A DNA stretch of 64,000 nt from Pseudoips prasinana (GCA_951640165.1 OX621253.1:12480001-12544000); one strand, 5' to 3'. Positions 42,895 to 55,031 are shown, counted from the stretch's first letter. The notes: a model not told the origin generated them from the sequence alone. A program made the numbers and translations.

Positions 42895-43010
42895 TGACTT
42901 GTCGGTGTAGTGGTCAGTGACCGTAACTGCTAAGGCAAAGGTTCGACCCCCATCCAAAACAAATCCTTGTGTAATAGTTGTTCTGTGTCTGGGTGTCATT
43001 TATCTATAAT
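42895..43010 (+). mobile_element. tRNA-derived SINE fragment (family B-like head)
   Basis: A worn head GTCGGTGTAGTGGTCAGTGA with box B AAGGTTCGACCCCCATCC, then AAAACAAATCCTTGTGTAAT and CTGTGTCTGGGTGT. Confidence 0.65.
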
Positions 43011-43137
43011 ATGAATGTATTTGGAAATATATCTCTTGAAAATAACTTAATACGAGTTAGCTAAATATCATTGCTGTTACAAAATAAATTTTAAAAATGT
43101 TTTCATACAATGTGTACATAAATATCTGTTACTAGAA

Positions 43138-43406
43138 ATAATAATAATAATATAATATATAATAATATCTGGGGACAATGTCACACAGATCATCCTAGCC
43201 CCAAAGTAAGCAAAGCTTGTACTATGGGTACCAGGCGACGATATACATACTTATATAGATAGATAAATACTTATATACATAGGAAACATCCATGACTCAG
43301 AAACAAATATTCGTGCTCATCACACAAATATTTGCCCTTACCGGGATTCGAACCCAGGACCACCAGCTTCGTAGGCAGGAGCACTACCAACTAGGCTACG
43401 GTGACC
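43138..43406 (-). mobile_element. tRNA-derived SINE, family A, full length
   Basis: Almost the same as 1761-2016: (AAT)n at left, GGGTACCAGGCGACGATATA, GGGATTCGAACCCAGGACCA and the head end GGCTACGGTGACC at right. Confidence 0.92.
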
Positions 43407-43550
43407 TATACGGTGAAATAATGTATACAACTACATTACTACAAACATGTTCTGACTATTTACAAGCGCTTTTTTAAAGTCTACGTGAATAAAAACCTTT
43501 TTATTTTTTATTTATATAAGCAACTTTATCAGTTTTCTGGTTGCCATAGT

Positions 43551-43670
43551 ATTTGTATGACCCATAAATAGTTGTCCTGAGTCTGGATTAATTTGTGTCC
43601 GTCAACTATATGTATGTTTGTAACGTAAGTACCCCTCGACACATTTTCATGGTGCGGGAGATGTCTTTAA
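43551..43670 (+). mobile_element. SINE family C, 5'-truncated
   Basis: TTTGTATGACCCATAAATAG, TTGTCCTGAGTCTGGATTAA, TTTGTGTCCGTC...GTGCGGGAGATGTCTTTAA match family C. Confidence 0.78.
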
Positions 43671-43737
43671 AACAACTATCAATAATATGTATATATTTAA
43701 ATATATATAAGTATTTTTATCAGTTGTCTGGTCGCCT

Positions 43738-43930
43738 AGTACAGGCTCTATCTTTTTTTTTTTTTTTATTGGGCTGGGGTATGCTAATGCATGCCACCCG
43801 CAAAAAATGCGGGTGGGTATGTCGGACTCTCACCGACTAAACCTAACCTGCCGTGGACTTCTTCTGGCGCCTGATAGGGGGAGCCCCGGGAAACGCGGGT
43901 ATGCTGCTCCGGTGCCCAGTACAGGCTCTA
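43738..43930 (-). mobile_element. 5'-truncated poly(A) LINE insertion with 13-bp target duplication
   Basis: AGTACAGGCTCTA stands at 43738-43750 and again at 43918-43930. Between them the minus strand reads from GGGCACCGGAGCAGCATACC through CAGGTTAGGTTTAGTCGGTG, AGAGTCCGACATACCC and GCGGGTGGCATGCATTAGCA to a poly(A) run. The site hit was itself a SINE tail (GTCTGGTCGCCTAGTACAGG...). Confidence 0.92.
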
Positions 43931-43960
43931 CTTGGTTTTTGATATTATATTATTAATAAG

Positions 43961-44090
43961 TGGACACAAATCAAACCCAGATTCAGGTAAACCATTAATG
44001 GGTCACACAAATTGTTGTCTTATGTGGGGATCGAATCCAAAACACGAAAATGCCGTGTTAGTAGGCGACTAACTTAACCACGGCACCATA
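43961..44090 (-). mobile_element. SINE family C, diverged
   Basis: TGGACACAAATCAAACCCAG, ATTCAGG...GGGTCACACAAATTGTTGTC, then a worn box B GGGGATCGAATCCAAAAC and CCACGGCACCATA. It lies next to the LINE insertion at 43738-43930. Confidence 0.7.
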
Positions 44091-44683
44091 CATACTATCC
44101 AATAAGATACACTAAACACAAGAAATAAGAGAAAAACACCTATTGTTAGTCTCCATATCCCTACTTATTGTATGAAACCTTTTGAATTGGAACACATTTC
44201 ATCCATCAAAAGCAACATAAACCTATATAATATGTATGTATATTCAGCCGGTATAGAGAGAAAGTTCAACCACCCCTAAATTCTACCCCATTCGTTGCGT
44301 AGCGGGTTCTCATTATAACCAAAATGACGTATTCGAGGTTATTACCATTGATTTCGTGCAGGAACTTTGTTCAACTATTCATGTACACTCGGACTAACGC
44401 AATAATTAACACCATAAAATATTAAACAAGATTTAAGGCGATGATAACACACGATAAGAATCGGTTATGGTCAATGCAAATAATATTTTTAAACCGAAAG
44501 TAGTGCACGGTGTGTTCAAGAGCTTAGCTTTGACATTTTTTTAAAGGCACAATTCATTTGTTTTTAACCAAGTTTAAAAATAAAGAAGGTTTTTAGAAAG
44601 ATGCGTATTCTTTAAGACTCTTAGGACCACTTCTAAAGGAGTAAGTATATTTTAAAGATACCTTTCGCTCTAGAACAATGAAT

Positions 44684-44895
44684 CCCTGTGTTGTGCCGGT
44701 AATTATATGTTTGTAAAGTACCCAACTTTACAAACATATAATTAATGGCCATTAAGCACACCAGGCCTTTGTCCAGCAGTGGAAGTCTTTCGGCTGAACT
44801 TATGAAGCACACCTAGACTCAGAACAAATACTTATGGGAATATACCTCGGAACAAGTAGTGGCGAGGCGACTGTTTTAACCGCTGCGCCACACAT
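44684..44895 (-). mobile_element. rearranged SINE family C with internal inversion and LINE tail insert
   Basis: The head end CCACTACT...GCGCAGCGGTTAAAACAG (44840-44895) and the body are family C on the minus strand. At 44700-44744 TAATTATATGTTTGTAAAG is followed by its perfect inverse (19-bp arms, 7-base loop). At 44763-44804 a 42-bp RTE tail (AGGCCTTTGTCCAGCAGTGG...CGGCTGAACTTATG) is flanked by AAGCACACC on both sides. Confidence 0.8.
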
Positions 44896-44904
44896 GCCGG
44901 TTGT

Positions 44905-46150
44905 TAGGGTATGATAATAATCGATAGCAGATGATTAGTAAAAATGATAATATAAAAAAACTGTTTTAAAACAGCACCGATCTTAAACCCACAAATAGTA
45001 GGGAATTATTTTAGTGGTAAAAATCTCGGACGGTCCTAGATCCTCCCGTGTTTAACTACATGTTCTTCTCTTTGTATAAAAATAGAAATCATCAGTCTAG
45101 TAGACATCACTAAGTTTAAATAAGCTAGGCATATTTAAAAAAATGATTTATTTGGAACTAACTTATTTTCAATTTTTTAACACGCCTAACTGAAAAGCAA
45201 TATGTCCGCTGGTATAGCTCAAATGTACACCAATACCGCACAACTAATATATACAATTACGAGTAATCATGTTTCTTTTTAATATCAGAAGTCTATCCAT
45301 CATCTAACACTTCTTAACAGTTCATTTAGGTCGAATTTATTACCAACAAGAAATATTGATACTAAACATCACGATTCCATATTACCCTGTTTTAGATCCA
45401 CGATCCTCTTGACGGCTTTACGTTATTCAATCGAAGCGCCTAGAATAATCTAGATCTAGATATAGTTCAAGCACGAAATAGGGTCATTGCCCTGTACACC
45501 GCCGTCTAGGCGTCTGCTGAGCGTCTACAACCCCACCTGTATTCTAAAGACAACAGAGTTTGAGCATAACGCAACAAACGTAACCATCGAGCCTTTAGTA
45601 CGGTTTAAAAATTGACTGAGACATTACTGGGACGTAATGTACGTTTCAGTAATTGACTTGCTCGTATTTTACCGGAGGAAATGTGTATCATGTTAGTGGG
45701 TAACATTGAATGTTTGTGGTGCATTATGTTTGGTAATTTATAGACGTGATTCAAGGATAATATCAAGCTATATTAAAACTCACATCATAATCGCCCGCAG
45801 CTATAATAAATTCTGCTTAATTAATATCCGTATAACAACTGTCAGATAAAATAAAGATAGTAATTTATTTATTTTACTTAGCGTTACTTTCAAAATGTTG
45901 CGCTGACATCGAAATAAAATATTTATTAATTTTAATTATCATTTTATTGAGGAAATCGCTATATATTATAATGACTGAACTCAAACACATTAGTTTTATG
46001 ATTAATAATTGTTAAATATTATTAGTATTAGGTAGCCTGTCCATATTTATTTCATATGCCGCAACTTATCCGTTGCTTAAAACTTTTATGATATTGTAAT
46101 AAATCATATAGTATTATTTTTTTCTTTATCTGAGGTATAGCAAGATATAT
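44905..46150. other. no gene recognised
   Basis: AT-rich DNA; no open frame or repeat that I can support. Confidence 0.5.
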
Positions 46151-46152
46151 AA

Positions 46153-46925
46153 GAGCATAGGCACGTCGCTCATCCATCATAGACACTTATGATGAGCCCG
46201 TTTGCTACAAAAGAACTTTATAAGGGACAGCAGGCATTTAAAGGTAACGTCCTGTTACTCGTAGTATCGGGGTTATGTAGGGTACACAAGAGCATAGGCA
46301 CGTCGCTCAGCCATCATAGACACTTATGATGAGCCCGCTTGCTACAAAAGAACTTTATAAGGGACAGCAGGCATTTAAAGGTAACGTCCTGTTACTCGTA
46401 GTATCGGGGTTATGTAGGGTACACAAGAGTATAGGCACGTCGCTCATCCATCACAGACACTTATGATGAGCCCGCTTGCTACAAAAGAACTTTATAAGGG
46501 ACAGCAGGCAGTTAAAGGTAACGTCCTGTTACTCGCAGTATCGGGGTTATGTAGGGTACATAAGAGCATAGGCACGTCGCTCATCCATCATAGACACTTA
46601 TAATGAGCCCGCTTGCTACAAAAGAACTTTATAAGGGACAGCAGGCAGTTAAAGGTAACGTCCTGTTACTCGTAGTATCGGGGTTATGTAGGGTACAAAA
46701 GAGGATAGGCACGTCGCTCATCCATCATAGACACTTATAATGAGCCCGCTTGCTACAAAAGAACTTTATAAGGGACAGCAGGCAGTAAAAGGTAACGTCT
46801 TGATACTTGTAGTATCAGGGTTATGTAGGCACGTTGCCCATCCATCATAGACACTTATGTATCTTAGCCCGCTTGTTACAACAGCACTTTAAAAGGGACA
46901 GCAAACTAGTAATAGGTTAATTCCT
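46153..46925. repeat. 137-bp tandem satellite, five full units plus a worn sixth
   Basis: Units begin with GAGCATAGGCACGTCGCTCA at 46153, 46290, 46427, 46564 and 46701, a period of exactly 137 bp, then a diverged partial unit to about 46925. Each unit carries the inverted pair CATCATAGACACTTATGATG and the text AAGAACTTTATAAGGGACAG. Neighbouring units differ at few positions. No coding frame spans the array. Confidence 0.96.
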
Positions 46926-47754
46926 GATGCTAGTGGTAGTAATGTGCCTCAATTGTAAATCCGTCAGTGCAACGCAGTACAGTGCCGAGTGTTGACCACA
47001 AAATTGGTGCCAAACTTGGAATATATTCTGAGCTCAAAACAATTGAAATTGGGGCAATACACAAGCCCCAACCCCATATATTCATAATGACTTTGATATT
47101 TTTTATTAATAATACTCTATACTCCATCTATAGAGAATCAAAGTATAGTTTCAATCAATCAACGTCTGTAAAAACTGGGCTAATTTAATGTGGCTATTGA
47201 AAGTTACAAACACAGAGATATTATTTCGGGGAACTTCTGCTAGGGGGTTAAGTTGTAGCAAAACATTAAATCTGCGTTCATTATAAATTGACGTAAATCA
47301 AGTAGGAAGCCTTACTTTTTCTTCATGTTTACTTTATAAAGTGCTTGTAAAACTTTTTTAGTAATATGATAAAATGATAAATATCTTTAGTAATTACTTT
47401 CATGTAATATGACGCCGATCATTAACAGTGTATAAACAGGTGAAAAATTGTCCACTATATTTGCAAAAAAAAGTCGCTTTTCTTATTTGAGCAAAAAGAA
47501 CCTGTGCCTGTAACGGCCTTTGCCTACTCGTAAATGCTTATTTGTAGGCAAACTGATTAGAGTAAAACGAATTAATATATACATAAAACTAATTGTCAAT
47601 TTTCAAAAACATAACACCAACTTCCACTTATTCAACTGTTAATTTTCTTATATATCCTAAGACCACTATGTGATTATAAAAAAGTTGTAAGGAAGCATAT
47701 TATCTAAAGCTCACCTACCCTTTATTATTAACCATTAAAATCCCTGACCAAATT

Positions 47755-47905
47755 GGTGATGTCCACAAGAAAGGTCAGGTCAGAAGTAGGTGTACCCTAC
47801 ACCGGCGAGCACGTATGAAGAATATAATAAGAATAAACGTAGCAAAAGAGGTGTCTAAGGATCGTGAAATCCGTTATCTCTACCCCTCTGGGAAACTGGC
47901 GTGAG
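47755..47905 (+). mobile_element. LINE family Y C-terminus, degraded
   Basis: One frame reads VHKKGQVRSRCTLHRRARMK, NIIRINVAKEVSKDREIRYL and YPSGKLA. In relatives this is LKKGQVKS...RRACMKN...EEAKEVCKDRxxW...SAYPSGK, the end of the reverse transcriptase ORF. Confidence 0.72.
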
Positions 47906-47909
47906 TCTA

Positions 47910-49220
47910 TGTATATATATATGTAAAATCGTAAAAATAAATAAAAAAGAAACTTCTCATTTTTTGTATTTGGTTGAAAATGTACGCTTGCCTGTAAAAT
48001 TATGATGAATAAGTCCATGTTATTATGTATGGATAAGCAGTCAATATCCTTTCCAAGATTAAACTTCGTCCATACTATTTCATCGTCATCCGCTATTTCT
48101 CAAGAGCGAATAAATATAATTCTGCATTGATCATTCGATATTGAGGTTATTCGTGATTTACGTTGCTGATGTTTTTAGGAAACAAAATAAAATAGTTTAG
48201 AAACCTACTTTGGTATAAGGAAACCATTTTGGTTCAAATATTTTTCTGTGAACGGGCAATAGTAATTTGTTTTAACGTGACTAATCTGGTTACCAAACTT
48301 CTATCTCATTTTATATTACTAGAAAATCTAAAATGCCACGTATAATAGACGAAATGTGAGTACATTTAAGTCACATAATCTCAATTTAATAAAAATTAAG
48401 TATGATTGAACTACAGACAATTATTAAACTCAGCGTGCCAGATAGGTTAATCGTTTAGTTGAGTTGTATAAAACTACAAAACTGTTCGTTTGGGAGTAGG
48501 ATCCATTTAGCTAGATACCACGCTCTAGGCCCGTCGTCAAGCAGACTTATTGAGCAATAATGACGTAATTTCCGTGCTCAATTTTAGAACCTCTCATCTG
48601 TTTGAGCTCACCATCAGGTCAGACTAGCTTTTTTACATATTAAAGTATTTAGGCAATTTTTATTTCCATACAGAACTAAACCACAGAATATAAAGTAACG
48701 CCAAAAGATGTTGATGTGAACAAGCTGTGTTAAGTGTCGCATTAAACGCTTTACTTATAGAAAGGTTATTTACTGATAGATCTTAATCTAGAAATAAATC
48801 GATTCTTAGTGAAAGTCTTAATAACTAAAGCAGTTAATTTTACGTGCGTACCGCGAACAGATTATGTTACGATGATATTTATGTGACTACCACCCGAGGT
48901 TAATGGTATGACCCCTGAGTTAAATAGAGTAATAATTAACTTTACATTATTATTTAAGTACAGTCGATACCGCTTTAGTTTAAACCCTAGGAACTGCAAT
49001 AACTCTCCTTACTATTTTTATTCCTTGCCTTTTTTCAAAGGTGTATAAACTCGTTGCGGGAAGCTAACAGTATTTATCGTGCCTATCATCTCATGTCGTT
49101 GTACCTATTAGTAACCAGTAACTGTCATAGTTAGATCCAGCCTGTCATTATTAGGTGTCTGATTACCCACTCTCAAGACAAGAGACACAGAGAGTAGTAG
49201 ACAGACAAACATACGTATGA
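47910..49220. other. no gene recognised
   Basis: AT-rich DNA; nothing supported. Confidence 0.5.
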
Positions 49221-49224
49221 TATC

Positions 49225-49385
49225 ACCATATTACCTAAAAGACATTCACTGCCAGACAAAGAACTCCATAATTACCGGTCTTGCGCTATCTTCATGACCC
49301 AGCAACTTCCAGCGAACCTAAACAGATCATCTTGTAGGGAGCCTGCCCACGTTGGGTCTTCCGGTGCGTGGTTACCACTCGAAAA
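49225..49385 (-). mobile_element. RTE-type LINE tail and ORF end, degraded
   Basis: The plus strand ATTCACTGCCAGACAAAGAA...ACCGGTCTTGCGCTATCTTC...GATCATCTTGTAGGGAGCCT, GCCCACGTTGGGTCTTCCGG, TGCGTGGTTACCACTCGAAA is the inverse of 6790-6980 (GTGGTGACCACGAACCGGAA...). Confidence 0.75.
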
Positions 49386-49902
49386 CTTTTCTTATTAAAC
49401 ATATGTAGGTATAATTTTATCCATAACCAAAATCCAAACCAAAAGCCAAGTTGGTATTAGATTTCGGCTCTATCGTTTTTATGACATTCTAATAAAAATG
49501 ATAGAAATGTTTCCTACATGACAACCGCGATTTTGTAGGCTATCAGAGAGGCATCAATCAATAATGCGCAGGGCTCTATTGGCTTTCTGCCAACTCTATC
49601 AAGCCTGTAGAGCCTCTACAATGTACTTGTATATTTCCAAGCTATAAAAAACTGCTGTTGCTATGATATTTTAAGGTTATGAAGTGCGATGAAGACTTCA
49701 TATTATATGCCGGACTGCTAATAGCTTCCGCTTCAAAACTCGGAAACAATAATATGTCGTACACGAAATTCTAATATGCTGAAACTTTTGCGTGTATTAA
49801 CCATTAATGAGAGTTAAGCATTTAAGTTCGAGCAAACCCAGCATCGATACTTTACTGTTACCAAATATATTATATTTATTTTATAGCTCTATATATATAT
49901 AC

Positions 49903-50113
49903 TCAGTGGGGAATACACACGAGATTTGCAGGTCGTGGGTTTGATTTCCACCCAGGACAGATATTTGTGTGCATGAACGTGTATAATTATTTATTTATGT
50001 ATGTATTTACAAAAGAAAAGTTGTATATCAGTTATCTGGTATCCATAGTTAAAGCTTTGATTAGTTTGGGATGAGATGGTCGTGAGTGAATAATTTCCCA
50101 AGTTATTATTATA
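49903..50113 (+). mobile_element. SINE family B, worn
   Basis: Box B TCGTGGGTTTGATTTCCACC, CAGGACAGATATTTGTGTGC, TATCAGTTATCTGGTATCCA and a tail at TTATTATTAT follow the order of 26411-26684. Confidence 0.8.
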
Positions 50114-50984
50114 TCTAAAAGGTGCTTAATAATGTTTGAGTTTAGGTAGCTAGGTCAGCAATACGCGAGGGATTCAGTTTCTAAGATTACTTTTAAGATG
50201 TCACGGTCCACCGGGCAGGTCGATTGCTCGTTTACAGAATTAAATCTTTATAAAATTTGACAATACTTTAAATTCCTCAAAAACACAGTGCTCTATAGAT
50301 TGTCAACTTTAAATAAAATTTGGGCACGAAGAAAACCCCGGCCACCAGGCAACAGGTTACGTTTCCGTTAATTGTTATATCCACGTTGAGACCCTACACA
50401 ACCATATACATGTCTTTTTAATACGGAATTTCTTATAAGTCAATGTACTTATCATAATACAGCTTCATTCGTTCCACACATAAACTTTATAGAAAGACGT
50501 CTACACAACGAAACCTATTTTAAATAAAGGATATAAAAGTCAGTCAGCTAAAACGTTTAACCAACCTGAACTAAGGTACTATAACATGTCAAGCTATACA
50601 TATCTAGAATTCTAGCTTTTACATTACATTAAGCATTCAATGCCATCACTTTTTTCCTCATATGTATGATATTTCACGGCAGTTCATTAGCTCCTTAAGA
50701 CACATAGTTTTCTTGCATATAATGAATAAGGTTATCGTTTTTTCGAGACCGCTAACCTCCAGACTCCCGACTGCTAATGAGTATTTTTATTTTCATTCAA
50801 TACCACACAAACTTTTTGAGCTTAACCGGGAATTTTAACACAGTAATTCATTATTTACACAATTAAACAACGCTACCCGTAAACCAACGAGGTAATAAAA
50901 ATTATAAGTGTTTATATGGTAAGGTACCTTAAAAATTGAGTTTTGGATACCCCAAAAATCTCTTATTAACGTTTTTTGGTTGTT

Positions 50985-51075
50985 ATATAAATATAAAAGA
51001 CCGGCAACGCACTTGTGGCTCAATTAGCATCAGATTACCCACTTGCTCGAATGCCATCCAATTTTATATATATAT
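50985..51075. mobile_element. LINE 3' end fragment
   Basis: AAAGACCGGCAACGCACTTG...GCATCAGATTACCCACTTGC, TCG resembles a dispersed lepidopteran LINE tail. An inverse piece is at 57985-58065 (GCGGGTCACCTGATGGTCAG, TGATTACCGTTGCCCATGG). Confidence 0.5.
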
Positions 51076-51079
51076 ATAA

Positions 51080-53060
51080 TAAAAAATATGAGGTGCTGAA
51101 TATCACAAAGTTTTCATTTATGGCCTCGTTAGCCATTATAAAATGATTATAGTTGTGTAAAGTTAAGGTTGACCCACTCTGACTTACCTTTGCTTAAAAT
51201 ATTATATAGAGTTAAGCTTAACAAGCACGTGGGTATCTCTATAAAATGAACGTTCTCACATTCAAGCAATTATTCTACTACTTCCGTATTGGTCCTCTAA
51301 CTAAAACTAATAATTCTATGTTAGGCAATCACACAGAAAATCCTAAAAAGGTAAGACGACTCAATTGCCCCACGACCAAACTATATAGTATACAACAATA
51401 AATTAATCCGGGCATACTAAATAAAGAATAATTACAATTATTGTCTTGCGAATCAAATTAAACGATTGCGTGGGTCGAATAATCACGAACGCCCCCCTTC
51501 GGTCAATCGATTTTAATCGATTGCCTACTCGATTGTGACACTAATTGATATGGTTGTTTTATTAAACGGACTTAATTAATTCAAAGTGCTCTCTAGACAT
51601 CCGAAGATCGTAAAAAGTGACAAGCGATCGTGCGGTGTCAAAATGATAGGTTAATAGAAAGGCTTCGTTGTTCGAACATGTCTTTTTTAATTAGACGATA
51701 TTTTATCGAACCGCTTCCGTTGACAATCTGCGACTAGTTTCTAGGCGCTGGAGAAATATACCGATCGAGATAGAACGAGATTTATGGAGTGCAGTGTACA
51801 TAGCTAGATGACAGTGTTGCCAATTCAGGTAATTTTTTCTCATATCTAACAACATTACGTTTTATGATGTTTATAGCTTTTATAATGTTAATCACTAATA
51901 TTTAGCCAGATTTATAACTTTGAAATACAACATACAATTAATTTAAGTGGCAGGAAATGGTTGACTATGTATTCACATAAGCCTGCTTATTAACTATACT
52001 CATTTACTTGGATTATTTCCAAATAGAACACACAAAATGGCTGTTGTAAAGGCATTTCATAATAAAATCAATGATAATTTATCGAATTTGTATTTACATT
52101 TTTATTGTTTGTAACGCATTGTCTTCCCCAACGGGATCGGAGTAATTATGTATCATGTTTCATTCATAATATTAATATTCTATTTTTGTTAATAACGTAA
52201 AATTTACATAATTACTTGTATACATATTCCGTGTAAGAATTGTATTGACTGATATTTCTCGACTTATTGGCGACTATTTAAATCAAAGCTAAAAAAAGGA
52301 GGTTCTTCTACAGTGTTCACAAGTGTTCGAAAGTAACAAATAATGATCGAACGTGTTTATTATATCAAGTAATTAACCTAAATAACTTTTAACACACACA
52401 AGCTTCAATTCTTATGCAATTTAGTAATCGATGAGAGGTGAAAGCCCATCGTGCACTAAGCGCTTAAAACACTGACACCATCTCCTTCAACCTAACATCC
52501 GTTTAAAAATAATAAAGACGTGCATATAAAATTTAAGAACCTCAACATGACAGCCAAATTAGCGGAAATGCAATATTTTTTCGCTAAACAGTTATATAAG
52601 TGAACAAGCGTAATGTAAATACCGTACAAAATCTAACAGCCGGCCGTAAAATATAATGATGCGCCGTGAAACTTGTTGATAAGCTTTCGGAAATAATTTA
52701 TCTTGGTATGGTTGAATACAAACATTGGATGTAACTCGTAAATCGATGTAACTGAATCGATGTTCTTACTCGATTTAAATCGTGATTGAGAACTAAACAC
52801 GGCTTAGCTAAATGAGTTCTGACATTTATTGAAATAGGAACCTTGGTGATATAAGTTGGGGATGTAGGTATGATTATAACACAGGCAGAATGATTCTAAG
52901 ACGGTTTCAATCTTAAGCGTGTGACAAAAATAGGTAGTAATTTAATTTTGTCGTACATATCTTCTTATCCTGATTAAAGATCTTCGATTAAAGTTTATTT
53001 ATGTAACCACAAGACTAAGTACACTTCAACTATCTTATCTTTTATTTACTGGAAATTTAT
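51080..53060. other. no gene or repeat recognised
   Basis: Unique-looking DNA with no supported gene. It has several ATCGAT motifs, for example the palindrome CAATCGATTTTAATCGATTG near 51505 and more around 52742-52785. These might be regulatory but nothing proves it. Confidence 0.4.
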
Positions 53061-53065
53061 GATGT

Positions 53066-53304
53066 CCAACGAGACTCAGTTGCTCAAAGGTTGCAGTTTC
53101 GATCCTCGTACAAGACAAATACTAGTGTTCATGACGTGTGTTTTGTGTGTATTGTACAATACAAAAAAATACCATTTAAATTATTTTAATTTTTAAAACA
53201 ATAATAATATTAATACATTTAAATATTTATTTCTATCCTTTTTCTAGCATTGCTTAGTTTGGACTAGATGGCGCTGTGTGGCATATTCTGGATACTTATT
53301 TATC
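53066..53304 (+). mobile_element. SINE family B-like, worn
   Basis: A worn head and box B (GCAGTTTCGATCCTCGTAC), AAGACAAATACTAGTGTTCA, then TTAGTTTGGACTAGATGGCG near the 3' end. Confidence 0.65.
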
Positions 53305-53428
53305 TTAATAGAAAATTTATGCATTTGATTATTACATTAATTGATCTGTTACATAAATCCTCCAATTAAAGAATACACATATCCTAATTAAGTTAGTAGA
53401 TTTAAAACGATTTGATTCGATTTGACTG

Positions 53429-53620
53429 CGCGTGTGGCGCAGCGGCTAAGACAGTTGCCTCGCCGCTTCCTGTCGCGGGTTCGAGTCTCGCGCCGGGCAA
53501 CTATTTGTGTGACCCATAAATAATTGTTCTGAGTCTGCATGTAATTTGTGTCCGTCTATTATATGTTTGTATAGTACCCGGCGACACAGGGATTAGAGTG
53601 CGGGCGTTGTCTTTAAAAAA
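53429..53620 (+). mobile_element. tRNA-derived SINE, family C, full length
   Basis: The head GCGCGTGTGGCGCAGCGGCT (box A TGGCGCAGCGG), box B GCGGGTTCGAGTCTCGC, the body CAACTATTTGTGTGACCCAT, then TGTCCGTCTATTATATGTTT and CGGGCGTTGTCTTTAAAAAA. The reference copy for this family in the window. Confidence 0.93.
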
Positions 53621-54156
53621 CAAAACGACTTGTAAAATTTGAGTTAACTGATTTCAACACTCACCATCAACGTTATTATGTAGACAAACATTATATATAT
53701 TTTCATTTTTATTGTAACATGACAACTATTTCCTGCAATAGCTGTACTAATAAATTTCACTTTGAAATATGTACCTTCACATGCCTTCATTAAAAATTAT
53801 CATAAATTAATTAATAACAGTTATTGACCCACAAAACTAATCTCTTTATCTTTGTCTATGTAGATCTTACATAAATTAGTGACAAAACAAACAGGAAACG
53901 GATTCTAAAATATAATTTATACTGTTACGTTTGTCAAATACTTTTATTATTGTGAACTTTCGTTTTAGATATGTCTAATGTCCAATATTCGGAGTATCAC
54001 AGTAGAATGTAATGCTCCTGGAATTGAGTATTAGAAACTTGTATGGTTTATCACACAAATATTGTAAAGGCGAGTGTGTGAGTGTGTATGTTTGTTACTC
54101 TTTCACGCCAAAACTACAGGACGGATTTTGATGAAACTTTATAGTAATATAGCTTA

Positions 54157-54325
54157 CTAGCTGTGCCCCGCGGTGTTACCCGCGTTAAATTTTATAAATT
54201 TTCTTTGCTGTAAACCTCACGGAGCCCGAGACCTTTCCAACGAATGCAAAACCGTAGAAATCGGTTCGTGCGTTCTGGAGTTACAGCGTCAGGAAGGAAA
54301 ACCCAACTTATTAATATATAGTAGA
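54157..54325 (-). mobile_element. 169-bp Helitron inserted in a Helitron
   Basis: On the minus strand it starts TCTACTATATATTAATAAGT and ends with the hairpin CGCGG-GTAACA-CCGCG and GGGCACAGCTAG. The flanks are A and T, with no target duplication, exactly as Helitrons insert. The unfilled site is seen in the related copy near 26061 (TATAGCTTATATATCCGA). Confidence 0.9.
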
Positions 54326-54353
54326 TATATCCGAATAACACATAGGCTATAAT

Positions 54354-54660
54354 TTCCAATACAATACAATACAATTCTTTATTGCGATCATGTGTATTTT
54401 GTAACACCAATATTTGGTGTTACAAAATCATATTGGTATCATGAACCCTGTTAGGGCACAGCAATTTATTTTTATCTTTAATATTATTCAGCCAAGCAGG
54501 TAAATTATTTCAATGAAGTTAAAAACAATAGTCAAAAATATTATACAATAAAATAAAATACATAACAATATTAATTTCAATACAATATGAATGTAAAATT
54601 AATTATAATTGATGGTTGATGCATGATTATTTATTAAATTATAATAATTACTAAATAAAT
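54354..54660 (-). mobile_element. (ACAAT)n-tailed retroelement end
   Basis: CCAATACAATACAATACAAT, TCTTTATTGCGATCATGTGT is a tail found on lepidopteran LINE/SINE 3' ends, here on the minus strand. It holds a 15-bp hairpin ATTTTGTAACACCAA/TTGGTGTTACAAAAT at 54396-54428 with a 3-base loop. Confidence 0.6.
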
Positions 54661-54744
54661 ATATTATTTATACAGTTTAACGTAAAACCGCGGGGCACAG
54701 CTAGTTACTGATATGTGGTACTAATTCTATTAACTAAAACAAAC

Positions 54745-54985
54745 AGTTATTTATCATTATCATCATCATTACAGCTGTAAGAAGTCGAGCTGGACAAGCC
54801 TCTCCCAAGAATCTTCGTGGGTAAATGACATAATCATCACGCTTGGCAGACGGGCTGCCGATGGCAGCAAGATGGTCATAGTACTTAGTATAGAAGGAAG
54901 TTGCTGCCCTGTCCTCTGGTAGATATTCCCTCGGACTTCATACGTCCCCATGGGGTAAGATGGAGTGATGATACTCTTAAATTCG
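54745..54985 (-). mobile_element. LINE 3' tail, degraded
   Basis: CATCATCATTACAGCTGTAA...CTGGACAAGCCTCTCCCAAG...CACGCTTGGCAGACGGGCTG...GATATTCCCTCGGACTTC...CCATGGGGTAAGATGGAGTG parallels 3675-3925. Confidence 0.72.
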
Positions 54986-55031
54986 CCGCCGTATTAACAG
55001 TAAATTTTCTTTTAAAGCTACTATATATCAT

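Larger units (their letters stand above)
54051..54704 (+). mobile_element. small Helitron split by two later insertions
   Basis: The outer element begins TCACACAAATATTGTAAAGG after A and ends ACCGCGGGGCACAGCTAG before T. Compared with 25936-26134 it is interrupted at 54157-54325 by another Helitron and at about 54354-54660 by an (ACAAT)n-tailed repeat. Confidence 0.85.

Noticed and set aside
46153..46925. CRISPR array
   Set aside because: Units are contiguous 137-bp tandem repeats without unique spacers; same reasoning for 12911-13466.
53429..53500. tRNA gene
   Set aside because: Boxes A and B are present, but the sequence runs on into a SINE body found in several copies, and the acceptor stem does not close.
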